This document shows positions 1 to 7,573 of a stretch of DNA of 64,000 nt, piece after piece. Location: NCBI GenBank assembly GCA_963724135.1, contig CAVRTA010000005.1, forward strand, positions 496,001 through 560,000, given 5' to 3'. Position numbers and translations under genes: made by a program. The notes beneath the pieces were generated by a model. The model ran no database searches. It saw nothing but the letters and a program-made list of their open reading frames with translations, and was not told the DNA's origin. Source of the stretch: DATLGB01 sp963724135 (GTDB lineage Bacteria > Actinomycetota > Thermoleophilia > Solirubrobacterales > Solirubrobacteraceae). Each line of letters begins with the position of its first letter. Position 1 is the first letter of the stretch.

Positions 1-117
1 GTAGCCCGCGCGCTCGAGGATGCGCTGCACCGTGGCGAGGAGCGCGTCGCGCGCGAGCGCGTCCTCGCCCAGCACGTCGAACGTGCCCTTCGGGACCTGG
101 ATGCGCTCAGCGGTCAC
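1..117 (-). CDS. hisS: Histidyl-tRNA synthetase, N-terminal fragment (runs off window)
   Basis: Only the first 39 codons are present; the gene continues beyond the left edge. The start is a GTG at 117, giving VTAERIQVPKGTFDVLGEDA. The P-K-G-T-F-D-V-L-G-E-D segment is the conserved N-terminal signature of class II histidyl-tRNA synthetases, which charge tRNA-His in the cytosol. It is the last visible gene of a minus-strand run after an MBL-fold hydrolase, a neighbour of hisS in many bacteria. The 156-nt gap upstream holds one copy of the three-copy hairpin family. Identity is fairly certain although only the N-terminus is seen. Confidence 0.85.
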   Translation of the reverse strand, partial: MTAERIQVPKGTFDVLGEDALARDALLATVQRILERAGY

Positions 118-156
118 GACCAGGGCTCCGTGCGCGACCAGCGGCCCGTAGGGCGG

Positions 157-220
157 CCTGGCAAGGACGCAGGGAGGGTGCAATGGCGGCGCCATTGCCC
201 CGACCGAGGACGCCGCCAGG
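157..220. repeat. Hairpin repeat family A, copy 1
   Basis: An outer stem CCTGGC (157-162) pairs with GCCAGG (215-220). It encloses the conserved internal-loop strands AAGGACGCAG and CGAGGACGC and an apical hairpin GCAATGGC/GCCATTGC. The same architecture recurs near 1312-1381 and 28217-28294 with different but complementary stem bases. This copy lies between the MBL-fold hydrolase and hisS, so it would be in the hisS leader if transcribed on the minus strand. Confidence 0.6.
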
Positions 221-273
221 CGAAGTCATACGGGCCGACTGGACGCGACCCGGGGTCCTGGTCGTGGCCGCCA

Positions 274-909
274 TCAAACGAGCGACGCCAGGAACGGGTT
301 GGTCGCGCGCTCGGCGCCGAGCGTGGTGGTGCCCATGTGACCGGGCAGCACCTGCGTGTCGTCGGGCAGGGTCTCGAGCAGCTCGGCGATCGACTGCAGC
401 AGGCGGTCGTGGTCGCCGCCCGGCAGGTCGGTGCGGCCGATGCTCGACTGGAACAGCACGTCGCCGCTGAACAGGGCGCGCTCGGCCCCGATCGAGAAGG
501 AGACGTGGCCGGGCGAATGGCCCGGCGTGAAGATGACGTCGATGTCGAAGCCGGCGATCTGGAGCTGCTCGCCGCCTCGCAACAGGTGGTCGGCCTCGTA
601 GCTCTCGAACGGGCCGAAGCCCGGCCAGGGGACGTAATCGTTGATGTTGGCGAGCACCGCCTGCTCGATCTCCGGGCAGTACACGGGCGCGCCCGTCGCG
701 CGCGCGAGCGGAGCGACGGCGCCGACGTGGTCGAAGTGCGTGTGCGTGAGCAGGATCGCCTCGATCTCGAGGCCGAGCTCGGTGATGACTCCGATCAGCT
801 TGTCGGCCTCGTCGCCGGGGTCGACGACGAACGCATTGGCCGAGCCCTCCTGCCGGCCGATGAAGCAGTTCTCCTGCACCGGCCCGACGGTGAACATGCG
901 GATCTCCAT
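274..909 (-). CDS. MBL-fold metallo-hydrolase (glyoxalase II-like)
   Basis: A 211-residue metallo-beta-lactamase-fold protein. The metal motif T-H-T-H-F-D-H is near residue 55, with a later G-H-S-P-G-H and a final L-P-G-H-M-G, the usual dinuclear-metal histidine set of the glyoxalase II/YcbL group. Likely substrates are thioesters such as S-lactoylglutathione-like adducts, but the sequence does not fix the substrate. The start MEIRMFTVGPV at 909 overlaps the stop of the upstream small membrane gene (TGATGG), so the two are probably co-translated. hisS follows downstream. Confidence 0.85.
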   Translation of the reverse strand: MEIRMFTVGPVQENCFIGRQEGSANAFVVDPGDEADKLIGVITELGLEIEAILLTHTHFDHVGAVAPLARATGAPVYCPEIEQAVLANINDYVPWPGFGPFESYEADHLLRGGEQLQIAGFDIDVIFTPGHSPGHVSFSIGAERALFSGDVLFQSSIGRTDLPGGDHDRLLQSIAELLETLPDDTQVLPGHMGTTTLGAERATNPFLASLV

Positions 910-1263
910 CAGCGGGCCTTCTGCTGCTTGAGCTTGCGGTTGTAGATGAACTTGTCGGTCCAGTACATGACCGGCGTGTACATCACGAACGCGACGGCGC
1001 AGAGGCCCAGCGCCTGGCCGGTCGTGTTGTCCTTGCTGAAGAAGCGGAAGAACAGGAACAGGATCACGACGCCGAACAGGGCCTTGAGCGCGGCGCTCCT
1101 GAGCGTGGGCGGCTTGAGCGGCATGCCGGCGCGGGTCGTGCGGCGCGCGGCTTGCAGGCCGCGGCGACCCGGCGGCCGGCTTGCTCGTGCGCCCGCGCAC
1201 CTCGACCATCCCGGCGGCGTTGCCGCGGTGCTTCGTCCGGCGCTTGCGCTTCGTCTGGGCCAT
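909..1263 (-). CDS. Small membrane protein with basic N-terminus (apparent frameshift)
   Basis: Two overlapping reading frames together look like one protein. The frame from ATG 1263 gives a very basic start, MAQTKRKRRTKHRGNAAG. The second frame, from about 1180 to 909, gives AARRTTRAG and then two hydrophobic segments: residues LFGVVILFLFFRFF and LGLCAVAFVMYTPVMY. The latter frame could also start at its own ATG (1124, 71 aa). From memory, Thermoleophilia carry a single small protein with this basic head and membrane tail, so I read a one-base indel around 1160-1185. Its function is unknown. It precedes and overlaps the MBL hydrolase gene. Confidence 0.6.
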
Positions 1264-1311
1264 CAGTGGTTCACCTCGTACTCAGCTGGCCGGGATCCCG
1301 GGATGCCGGCG

Positions 1312-1381
1312 CCGGTTGGCAAGGACGCAGTCTTGAAGGGGTGCCATTGGCACATCGAGAGACGAGGACGCCGCCAGCCGG
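1312..1381. repeat. Hairpin repeat family A, copy 2
   Basis: CCGGTTGGC (1312-1320) pairs with GCCAGCCGG (1373-1381) with one G-T wobble. Inside are AAGGACGCAG, a middle helix GTCT/AGAC, the apical hairpin GTGCC/GGCAC, and CGAGGACGC. The flanks, GCCGGCGCCG before and GGTGATCGGCGCCCGG after, are shared with copy 3 and could lengthen the helix. It lies between the formimidoyltransferase gene and the small membrane protein gene. Confidence 0.65.
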
Positions 1382-1431
1382 TGATCGGCGCCCGGGAGCA
1401 CGGTCGGGTGGGTGCGAGGTGAGCCACGAAT

Positions 1432-2111
1432 TCAGTCTATGTAGCGAGCGTCCAGGCCGACCAGCTCGGTTTCGAGGACTAGGGCGTGCGCGGCGACCGC
1501 GGCGGTGAACTGCTCCGGAGTCGTCTCACCCTCGAGGTTGGCGCTGACCTGGACGCGGTCCCCGACCGGCAGCCCCAGCGCGACCACGCCCGGCAGTGCG
1601 CGCACCCGCGCCGCGATCTCCCGGGCGTGCTCCAGCGATGTGTCGACGTACACGTTGAAGGCGGTCAGCGGGGGCCGCGCCGTGACGAGCGTGCGGCCCG
1701 CGGTCGGGTGCGCGTGAAGCGGGCCGAAGTCGGCCGCGCCGGGGTGCTTGCGGACGGCTGCGCGGGCGCGGCCGAGCATCCCGTACAGATGGACGGGCAC
1801 GCCGAGCCGGCCGATCTCGTCCGCCAGCACCAGCGCCAGAGCCACGGCGGCGCCCCGCTCGTCCGGCCGCGTGTAGACGATCGGGGCGACATCCACCGCC
1901 CCCACCCGCGGGTGGACGCCGTGGTGCTCGCGCAGGTCCACGCGCGCGACCGTCGCTCGACCCCCCCGAGCAGGGCCTGCAGATCGGCGCGCATGGTGAC
2001 GACGGTGCGGTTGTGATGCACGTCGCTGTGCACGTCGAGCACCCCCGGGCCGAAGGCGGACGCGAGCGCTCCCGTTCCCTCGGACAGGTTGGGCACCGCG
2101 AGCAGGGTCAT
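1432..2111 (-). CDS. ftcD: Glutamate formimidoyltransferase (apparent frameshift)
   Basis: The N-terminal part, MTLLAVPNLSEG with a following D-V-H-H-N-R-T-V, lies in one frame. The rest, with V-D-L-R-E-H-H-G-V-H-P-R-V-G-A, F-N-V-Y-V-D-T and V-Q-V-S-A-N-L, lies in another. These are signature blocks of formiminotransferase, which moves the formimino group from N-formiminoglutamate to tetrahydrofolate in histidine breakdown. The switch falls at a run of seven C bases (1961-1967); one extra base there restores an uninterrupted protein of about 226 aa. That is shorter than the roughly 300 aa usual for the two-subdomain domain. No other hut gene is nearby. Confidence 0.75.
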
Positions 2112-2275
2112 CGCTGTGCGCGCACGCAGGCAGAGGTGCGCGCGCCCGCGCGCGCGCAAGAAGATGCACCCCACGCTCGCGGGCCCGTCCTGCCGCTCGC
2201 GGCGATCGTCACGTCGCGCACACACCCCACCCTAAGGCCGCTACTTCGGCGTTGGGGGCGCGTTACGGTCGGTCT

Positions 2276-3337
2276 ATGCGCACTCGGCTCCCCCTCCTCG
2301 CATTCGTGCTCCTGCTGCTCGCCGCCTCCCCCGCGCGGGGGTCCTTCCCGGGCTCCAACGGTCCGTTCGTCGTCACCCTCGACGCCGGCTGCGAGCTGGG
2401 CATCGACCTGTTCAGCATCCCGGCGGGCGGCGGCGAGCCCGTCGCCATCACCGACACGTGTGCAGCCGGCGACGGCGAGACCGGCGCCGGGTTCACGCTG
2501 CCGGATGCGTCGCCCGACGGGTCGGCCATCCTCTTCCGCAGCGCAAGCTCGAAGAGCGGGTTCGCGACCGTGCCCGTCGCCGGCGGCGCGCTCACGGAGA
2601 TTCCCGCCCCGCCGAATGCCGGCGGCGAGTTGTCCGGCGGGTCGTGGGCACCCAGCGGCGACCGCATCGCCACCGAGTCCGACGACCACAAAAAGGGCTA
2701 CGACCACGGCTCGCTCTTCGACATGCCGATCGACGGCAGCGCCGCGAAGGTCATCATCCAGCAGCCGTCCTGCCCCTCCAAGCCGCGCTTCTGCTCGACG
2801 TTCGAGAATCCGCGCTGGTCGCCCAACGGCAGGCTGCTCGCCGTCGAGGTCTCGACGCCGGAGGTCAGGCCCGGCCTGCGCAACTCGCTGAAGCCCGGCA
2901 TCTGGCTGGTCAAGGCCGACACGGGCAAGCCGGTCCGCCGCATCGCCAAGCGCGGCGTCGAGGTCGACTGGTCGCCGGACTCCAAGTTCCTCGTCTACCG
3001 GACGAACCACCAGCAGCGAGAGATCAAGGGCGGCGCGAGCGGCGGCAACATCTTCATCGTCGACGCCAAGGGCAGGAAGACCCGCACGCTCGTCCACAAG
3101 GAGAACATCGCCGACACCCAGCCGACCTTCGCCCCCAACGGCAGGTCGGTCGCGTTCATCGAGATGCGCTTCGGCGCCGGCGACGTCGGCTTCGACGTCA
3201 AGCCCAGCCTGTGGAAGGTCCGGGTCAAGAACGGCAAGCCCGCCGGCAAGCCCAAGAAGATCCAGAACCTCAAGGAGCCCTACGTCGAGGAGGGCTTCTA
3301 CCACGCCCCCGAGCTCACCTGGCCCCCGGCGGCATAG
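2276..3337 (+). CDS. Secreted TolB/PD40-like beta-propeller protein
   Basis: 353 residues beginning MRTRLPLLAFVLLLLAASPARG, a clear signal peptide. The mature protein repeats the WD40-like PD40 pattern, for example W-S-P-N-G-R, W-S-P-D-S-K and F-A-P-N-G-R. This indicates a beta-propeller exported to the cell surface or medium, and no catalytic residues can be inferred. The ATG at 2276 is preferred because eight further upstream codons would push the signal peptide off the N-terminus. The gene stands alone and its stop is followed within 11 nt by a strong palindrome. Confidence 0.75.
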   Translation: MRTRLPLLAFVLLLLAASPARGSFPGSNGPFVVTLDAGCELGIDLFSIPAGGGEPVAITDTCAAGDGETGAGFTLPDASPDGSAILFRSASSKSGFATVPVAGGALTEIPAPPNAGGELSGGSWAPSGDRIATESDDHKKGYDHGSLFDMPIDGSAAKVIIQQPSCPSKPRFCSTFENPRWSPNGRLLAVEVSTPEVRPGLRNSLKPGIWLVKADTGKPVRRIAKRGVEVDWSPDSKFLVYRTNHQQREIKGGASGGNIFIVDAKGRKTRTLVHKENIADTQPTFAPNGRSVAFIEMRFGAGDVGFDVKPSLWKVRVKNGKPAGKPKKIQNLKEPYVEEGFYHAPELTWPPAA

Positions 3338-3347
3338 CGCCCCCACG

Positions 3348-3393
3348 CGAACGTCCCTCATGCCTGGCTGTGCGGGGGCATGAGGGACGTTCG
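3348..3393. terminator. 17-bp perfect palindrome (REP-like), probable terminator, copy 1
   Basis: The arm CGAACGTCCCTCATGCC (3348-3364) pairs perfectly with 3377-3393 across a 12-nt loop. It sits 11 nt after the propeller gene stop and before tRNA-Met. A near copy occurs at 49765-49810 between converging genes; the right arms share TGCGGGGG, then C or T, then ATGAGGGACGTTCGCC. There is no U-tract, as is common in high-GC genomes. Confidence 0.65.
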
Positions 3394-3418
3394 CCGCCGT
3401 CTAAACTGGCGCCGCCCC

Positions 3419-3492
3419 GCCGGAGTAGCTCAGTCGGTTAGAGCAGCGGAATCATAATCCGCGTGTCGGGGGTTCGAGTCCCTCCTCCGGCA
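3419..3492 (+). tRNA. tRNA-Met (anticodon CAT)
   Basis: A full cloverleaf can be drawn: acceptor GCCGGAG/CTCCGGC with discriminator A, D-arm GCTC/GAGC, anticodon arm GCGGA-ATCATAA-TCCGC, five-nt variable loop, and T-arm GGGGG-TTCGAGT-CCCTC. The anticodon is CAT and CCA is not encoded. The first acceptor pair G-C and the lack of an initiator-type GGG/CCC anticodon stem argue for an elongator tRNA. A lysidine-modified tRNA-Ile2 with the same anticodon cannot be fully excluded. Confidence 0.9.
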
Positions 3493-3506
3493 TTAAGGCT
3501 TGGCCC

Positions 3507-4004
3507 GTGACAGTTCGATGTACGCAGCGGCTGATCAAGGCGATGCGCATCCCGCCACGAGAGCTGGCGGACGTCCCGGCCTCGGCTGATGACTGGTACG
3601 CGAATCTGCTGTGGTTCGACCGGCGCAAGTGTCTGCTGATCACGCACGCGGGCACTCTCTTCCCGTTGTTCGTCCCCGCTGTATCGGCAGCCGACCTGCG
3701 CGCCCTCGGCGAACTCGTGGAGCGCAACGCGCAGAAGGCGCTGCGCGACGAAGCGCTACCGCCGAATGCTCTCGGCAGCCTCGACCATGCCGACCTGCGG
3801 CTCACCCGAACGGAGAGCCGCCGCATCCTCGGCGTGATGAACGAGAACAGATACATGTGCGAGTACGTCATCACCACAGCGGGCGGATTCGACCAGATCA
3901 ACGTCCTCGAGCTCAATCGGAGCCTGCGGCGAAACCTCCACAGCGTGGACGGTGGTGGATACGCCACGTCGCTCGACGGCGTCCACGCGCGCTTGGCCAG
4001 GTGA
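3507..4004 (+). CDS. DUF6933-like protein
   Basis: 165 residues with a GTG start 15 nt after the tRNA. It begins MTVRCTQRLIKAM and contains D-D-W-Y-A-N-L-L-W-F-D-R-R-K-C-L-L-I-T-H, followed by a hydrophobic stretch F-P-L-F-V-P-A. This resembles what I know of the DUF6933 family: a short R-C-T-Q-K-L start, a W-Y-A-N motif and a nucleic-acid-independent alpha/beta fold. Function is unknown. Codon use is less GC-biased than in neighbouring genes, and the gene abuts a tRNA, so recent acquisition is plausible. No integrase is present. Confidence 0.6.
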   Translation: MTVRCTQRLIKAMRIPPRELADVPASADDWYANLLWFDRRKCLLITHAGTLFPLFVPAVSAADLRALGELVERNAQKALRDEALPPNALGSLDHADLRLTRTESRRILGVMNENRYMCEYVITTAGGFDQINVLELNRSLRRNLHSVDGGGYATSLDGVHARLAR

Positions 4005-4032
4005 GCTTCAACCGACGTGGCGGAGCAAACCC

Positions 4033-4146
4033 GGACTGCGTAGCGAGAGCGCGATATCCAAAGCCGAGCTGGCACGGTCGATCGGCAATCACCAAACGAG
4101 CCTCCGTCGCCTGTTGAACCCCGAACCGCTAACGGGGTCGCAATAG
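4033..4146 (+). pseudogene. Fragment of an XRE-type helix-turn-helix domain
   Basis: The frame reads I-S-K-A-E-L-A-R-S-I-G-N-H-Q-T-S-L-R-R-L-L-N-P-E and then stops at 4146. This looks like the turn and recognition helix of HTH antitoxins (S-K-A-E-L-A-R-x-I-G pattern). No convincing start or upstream domain is present, so it is read as a remnant next to the DUF6933 gene. Confidence 0.3.
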
Positions 4147-4865
4147 ATGAGCGTTCGCAGCGTGGTGCCGCGGAGGGAACGCGCGAAACGCTTCCTCGAC
4201 CCACTCCGCGTGAGCGTCCCTCAACTCGAAGCAGCAGTCCGCGCGCTCGCTGGGTGGTGCCAGCATCGCCCTCTGGCTCACGGACCCCGCAGGTCGGCCA
4301 CCTCGGGTCACAGATGATGTCGATGTAATCGCAGAAGTAGCGAGCCTTGCCGAGTACGAGAATTTCCAGGCTGCGCTTCGCCGACGCGGTTTCGCCGAAG
4401 ACATCGAACGATATGTGCGGCTCAGGTGCATCTCGACCGTCTTCGGCGTCACGAACAGGTGCTCGGCGATCTCCCGGTCGGCTCGAGGCAGGAACTTCGC
4501 CGAGCGCGGGCGGGTACGGGCGCGTAGCGAAGGGCGGTCATAGGCTGGTGCGCCTACCCGGGCGTCTGACGTGAGCGTCGCTCGCAGGGAGGCTCGCACC
4601 AGTGTTGCGTGATCTCGAGAAGCCGTGCGGCGTTCACGGTGCGGCTTTAGCTGCGGGCGTTTCCTGCCGATACTTGTTGAACTCAGAGCAGTCTTTTCCA
4701 CAAGGGCACCCCCGTCGTGAGGCGGGTCCGCAAAGCCACGGAACTCCATCCGGAGTTCGCCGGGCTCCCCGAGGAGATTGACCCGCCGCACCGGCCGCTG
4801 TCGTCTCACGGTCCTGCGGCCCGGAGGACGTATGAGGGGCTGCTCGCCCATACAGGAAGGACTTC
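4147..4865. other. Gene-poor scrap region with a LuxR-type HTH remnant
   Basis: No intact gene is supported in this stretch of about 720 nt before the DUF3494 gene. The only recognisable coding remnant is on the minus strand near 4408-4485. It reads R-E-I-A-E-H-L-F-V-T-P-K-T-V-E-M-H-L-S-R-T-Y, the recognition region of LuxR/FixJ-type DNA-binding domains. The expected continuation (K-L-G-I-R-S-R) is lost after a frame change, and no receiver or ATPase domain is attached. Base composition is visibly lower in GC than the flanks. Confidence 0.45.
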
Positions 4866-6050
4866 ATGTCCAACACGATTCGCCCCAGGCGCACTCGACG
4901 CGTACGCCTCATCGTTGGCGTCGGTGCTGCCCTTGCGGCGATGCCCGCCGCCGCCCATGCCGCGCCGGTCGACCTCGCCACCGCGGGTCCCTTCGTGGTG
5001 CTGGGTGGCTCATCCGTCACCAACACCGGCGCCTCAGTCCTCAACGGCGATCTCGGCGTTTCTCCCGGCACCTCGATGCCCGGCTTCAATGCGGCGGTCG
5101 TCAACGGCGCGACGCACAACAACGATGCCGTCGCCGCCCAGGCGCAGAGCGACCTGACCACGGCCTACAACGTCGCGGCCTCACAGCCGGTCACGTCAGA
5201 CCTGACCGGCCAGGACCTCGGTGGACTCCAGCTCACCACGGGCGCCTACCGCTTCGCATCCTCGGCACAGCTGACCGGCCAGCTCACGCTCGACGCCCAA
5301 GGCGATCCGGCCGCTCAATTCGTCTTCGAGATCGGCTCCGCGCTGACAACCGCGTCGGCCAGCTCGGTGCGGCTCATCAACGGCGCCTCTCCCTGCAACG
5401 TCTACTGGCAGGTCGGCAGCTCGGCAACGCTCGGCTCCACGACCGCTTTCCAGGGCAACGTGCTGGCGCTGACGTCGATCACGCTGAACAACAACGCCAA
5501 CGTCATCGGACGCGTACTCGCCCGCAACGGCGCGGTCACGCTGGACGACAACACCCTCGACGCCTCGCTGTGCAACACGGCGACCCAGACGCCTCCGGGC
5601 CCGACACCCACCCCGACCACGCCCACACCGACGCCCACGCCCGCCGGTGGCGGCAGCCCCGCCGGTGGCGACAACCCAGCCGACCCGGTCGGGACATCCC
5701 CCACCGGCAACACGCCGCCTGCCGGCCAAACGCCGGTCCCCACGCGGAAGGGCACGGCGATCCTGCGGCCGCGCTCACCCTGGTCTGGATGCACGGACGG
5801 GTTCCGCGCGGCCGTTCGCGGCCGCTTCATCAAGCGCGTCGTTTTCACAGTCGCCGGCAGGCGGATCGCGACGAGGACCGGCCCGCAGTTCCAGGTCCGC
5901 GTGCGACCCGAGGTCGGACGCCGCGGTGTCCTGAAAGCTCGCGTCGTCTTCAAGGACGCCACGCGCGCCAAGACGCTGACGTTCCAGTACCGCGCCTGTG
6001 CCGCAGCGGTGCTGCGCCCGGTCCAGGGCCCGTCGCAGTTCACCGGATGA
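4866..6050 (+). CDS. Ice-binding-like DUF3494 secreted protein
   Basis: 394 residues. A twin-arginine-rich leader, RRTRRVRLIVGVGAALAAM, and A-A-H-A-A cleavage site are followed by a DUF3494 domain (about 35-240). The domain has F-V-V-L-G-G-S-S-V-T-N-T-G, N-G-D-L-G-V-S-P-G and A-Q-F-V-F-E-I-G-S. A Pro/Thr/Gly-rich linker (about 242-300) leads to a small C-terminal domain with F-x-V-R-V-R. This fold is known from ice-binding proteins and adhesins; antifreeze activity here is not shown. AGGAAGGA ends 4 nt before the ATG. The stop overlaps the start of the L,D-transpeptidase (ATGA), suggesting the enzyme and surface protein are made together. Confidence 0.8.
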   Translation: MSNTIRPRRTRRVRLIVGVGAALAAMPAAAHAAPVDLATAGPFVVLGGSSVTNTGASVLNGDLGVSPGTSMPGFNAAVVNGATHNNDAVAAQAQSDLTTAYNVAASQPVTSDLTGQDLGGLQLTTGAYRFASSAQLTGQLTLDAQGDPAAQFVFEIGSALTTASASSVRLINGASPCNVYWQVGSSATLGSTTAFQGNVLALTSITLNNNANVIGRVLARNGAVTLDDNTLDASLCNTATQTPPGPTPTPTTPTPTPTPAGGGSPAGGDNPADPVGTSPTGNTPPAGQTPVPTRKGTAILRPRSPWSGCTDGFRAAVRGRFIKRVVFTVAGRRIATRTGPQFQVRVRPEVGRRGVLKARVVFKDATRAKTLTFQYRACAAAVLRPVQGPSQFTG

Positions 6051-6796
6051 GCCCGATCGCCCCCGCTGTCCCGAGAGCCTCCGGCCCCCGCCGGAGGCTC
6101 ACGGCGTCCGCGATCGCCGTCATAGCGCTCGCCGTGGGCCCATCCCTGCTCGCGCCCGCACACGCCGACGCCGTGGCGAAGCGCCAGGCGCTCGTCGGGC
6201 TGCTGCAGGACCACGGCGCACGCGCCGCACCGACGACGAATGCTCGGAAGGTGGCCGAGGTCGCACAGGACCGGCCGCTCACGAACGTGCCCACCATCCT
6301 CCCCGAGCTCGCGCGCAAGACGGATCGAGACGGGCGGGTCTGGGTGCACGTCGCGCTCCCCGGCCGGCCGAACAGCAGCAAGGGCTGGATCAAGGCCGCC
6401 CGCACACGGCAGACCACAACCCCGTGGCGGATCATCGTCGACCTCAGCACTCGCCACGTCCGTGTTTACCGCTTCGGTCACACCGTGCGTCGCTTCCGAG
6501 CCGTCGTGGGCGCCGCGTCCACGCCGACGCCTCGCGGCCGGTTCTTCGTCGAGGAGGCGCTCGCCCTGGACGCCGGCGCCGCCGGCGGGCCGTTCGCGCT
6601 GGCGACCAGCGCGCGCTCCAACGTCCTGCAGGAGTTCAACGGGGGACCGGGACAGATCGCGCTCCACGGTCGCAACGGCTTGTATGAGCCGCTCGGCACC
6701 GCCTCCTCGCACGGCTGCATCCGCCTCAGCACCCGCGCCATCACGTGGCTGGCGCGGCGCATCAGCGCCGGTGTGCCGCTGAGCATCCGCCGCTAG
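6047..6796 (+). CDS. L,D-transpeptidase (YkuD domain)
   Basis: 249 residues. The N-terminal hydrophobic segment ASAIAVIALAVGPSLLAPAHA is a signal peptide or anchor. An SH3-like region (about 45-125) precedes the YkuD catalytic domain, which contains L-H-G-R and S-H-G-C-I-R-L-S with the nucleophilic Cys. Such enzymes form 3-3 peptidoglycan cross-links or attach proteins to peptidoglycan outside the membrane. The start ATG overlaps the DUF3494 stop, so translational coupling is likely. One idea is that it anchors or remodels the wall around that surface protein. Confidence 0.85.
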   Translation: MSPIAPAVPRASGPRRRLTASAIAVIALAVGPSLLAPAHADAVAKRQALVGLLQDHGARAAPTTNARKVAEVAQDRPLTNVPTILPELARKTDRDGRVWVHVALPGRPNSSKGWIKAARTRQTTTPWRIIVDLSTRHVRVYRFGHTVRRFRAVVGAASTPTPRGRFFVEEALALDAGAAGGPFALATSARSNVLQEFNGGPGQIALHGRNGLYEPLGTASSHGCIRLSTRAITWLARRISAGVPLSIRR

Positions 6797-7041
6797 GCGT
6801 AGGTGCCGGGTCGGCCCTGGAGGTCGAGCGCTTGCGGACGGGCGCATCATCGACCACGCAGCGACGGCTCGATGGGCCGCTCGACGACGGTCCTGGTGTC
6901 GACCCGCACACCGCTTCGTGTTCTCGTGGGAGACCTCACCTGAGTAGAGATGGCTCGACCGGTCAAGTAGCGCGCGGCCCGCCGATAGGCGCGCTTTGGG
7001 CATCAGCAGCCGGTCGCCTGGTGCCGATGCAGAGCGTAGAC

Positions 7042-7227
7042 ATGAGAAAAACCATCCGCGAGCTCCAGGCCACGAAGAACGCCGACGCCATGGCGGACAT
7101 CCGCCACCAGATCGCCAACGGGACGCTTCGCATCCGCCAGATGACCGCAGACGAGCGCATTGCCAACCCGCCCCGCCCACGCCGTCCGAAGCCTCTACGC
7201 GCTCAACGGCCCACCTTCCAGACCTAG
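7042..7227 (+). CDS. Small hypothetical protein, 61 aa
   Basis: Starts MRKTIRELQATKNADAMADI and ends with a Pro/Arg-rich tail; it is charged and helix-prone with no membrane segment. I do not recognise a family. A possible alternative start lies 15 nt upstream. The preceding 245 nt (6797-7041) and the following 346 nt carry no supported gene. Coding status is uncertain and rests on the open frame plus AT-rich start context only. Confidence 0.35.
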   Translation: MRKTIRELQATKNADAMADIRHQIANGTLRIRQMTADERIANPPRPRRPKPLRAQRPTFQT

Positions 7228-7573
7228 GATTACGCGCCGGCCGCTTCGCGAGCGCATAGGCAGAACGCGGCCGCGCCCTTGCTTCCGCCGCCCCATGCGG
7301 CGGGAGCGCCGGGCGGGGGCGCGTGGGCGCACAAGCTGCCAGGTGACGACGAAGACGTCCACGCAGCTCTCGGTCGCTCTCTGGCCGCGGCGCTCCCACC
7401 CACTCAGAATCGTGTCCTGAAGTGTGTCCCGACACAGCAGTTACAACCGGCGTGTGCCGTGACGTCGGCGGTGGTCGCCGCCGGCTTTCAGCTGCCGCGC
7501 TGCCGTTTTGGACGAGCCGGCCGAGTACCGGCTCATCCGAATCCGGCGCACATCCGCGCCGGGTGGTCGCGGT
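7228..7573. other. Intergenic stretch with one terminator-like hairpin
   Basis: No gene is supported. A hairpin GAGCCGG/CCGGCTC with a 7-nt loop lies at 7514-7534, about 40 nt past the stop of the minus-strand anchor-P-like gene, where a terminator would be expected. Nothing else stands out. Confidence 0.4.

Noticed and set aside
157..1381. Repeat family A as a known riboswitch
   Set aside because: The loops do not fit any riboswitch consensus I can recall, and copy 3 overlaps the 3' end of a gene rather than a leader.
3419..4865. Integrated element with tRNA attachment sites
   Set aside because: No integrase and no direct repeat of the tRNA 3' end was found downstream.
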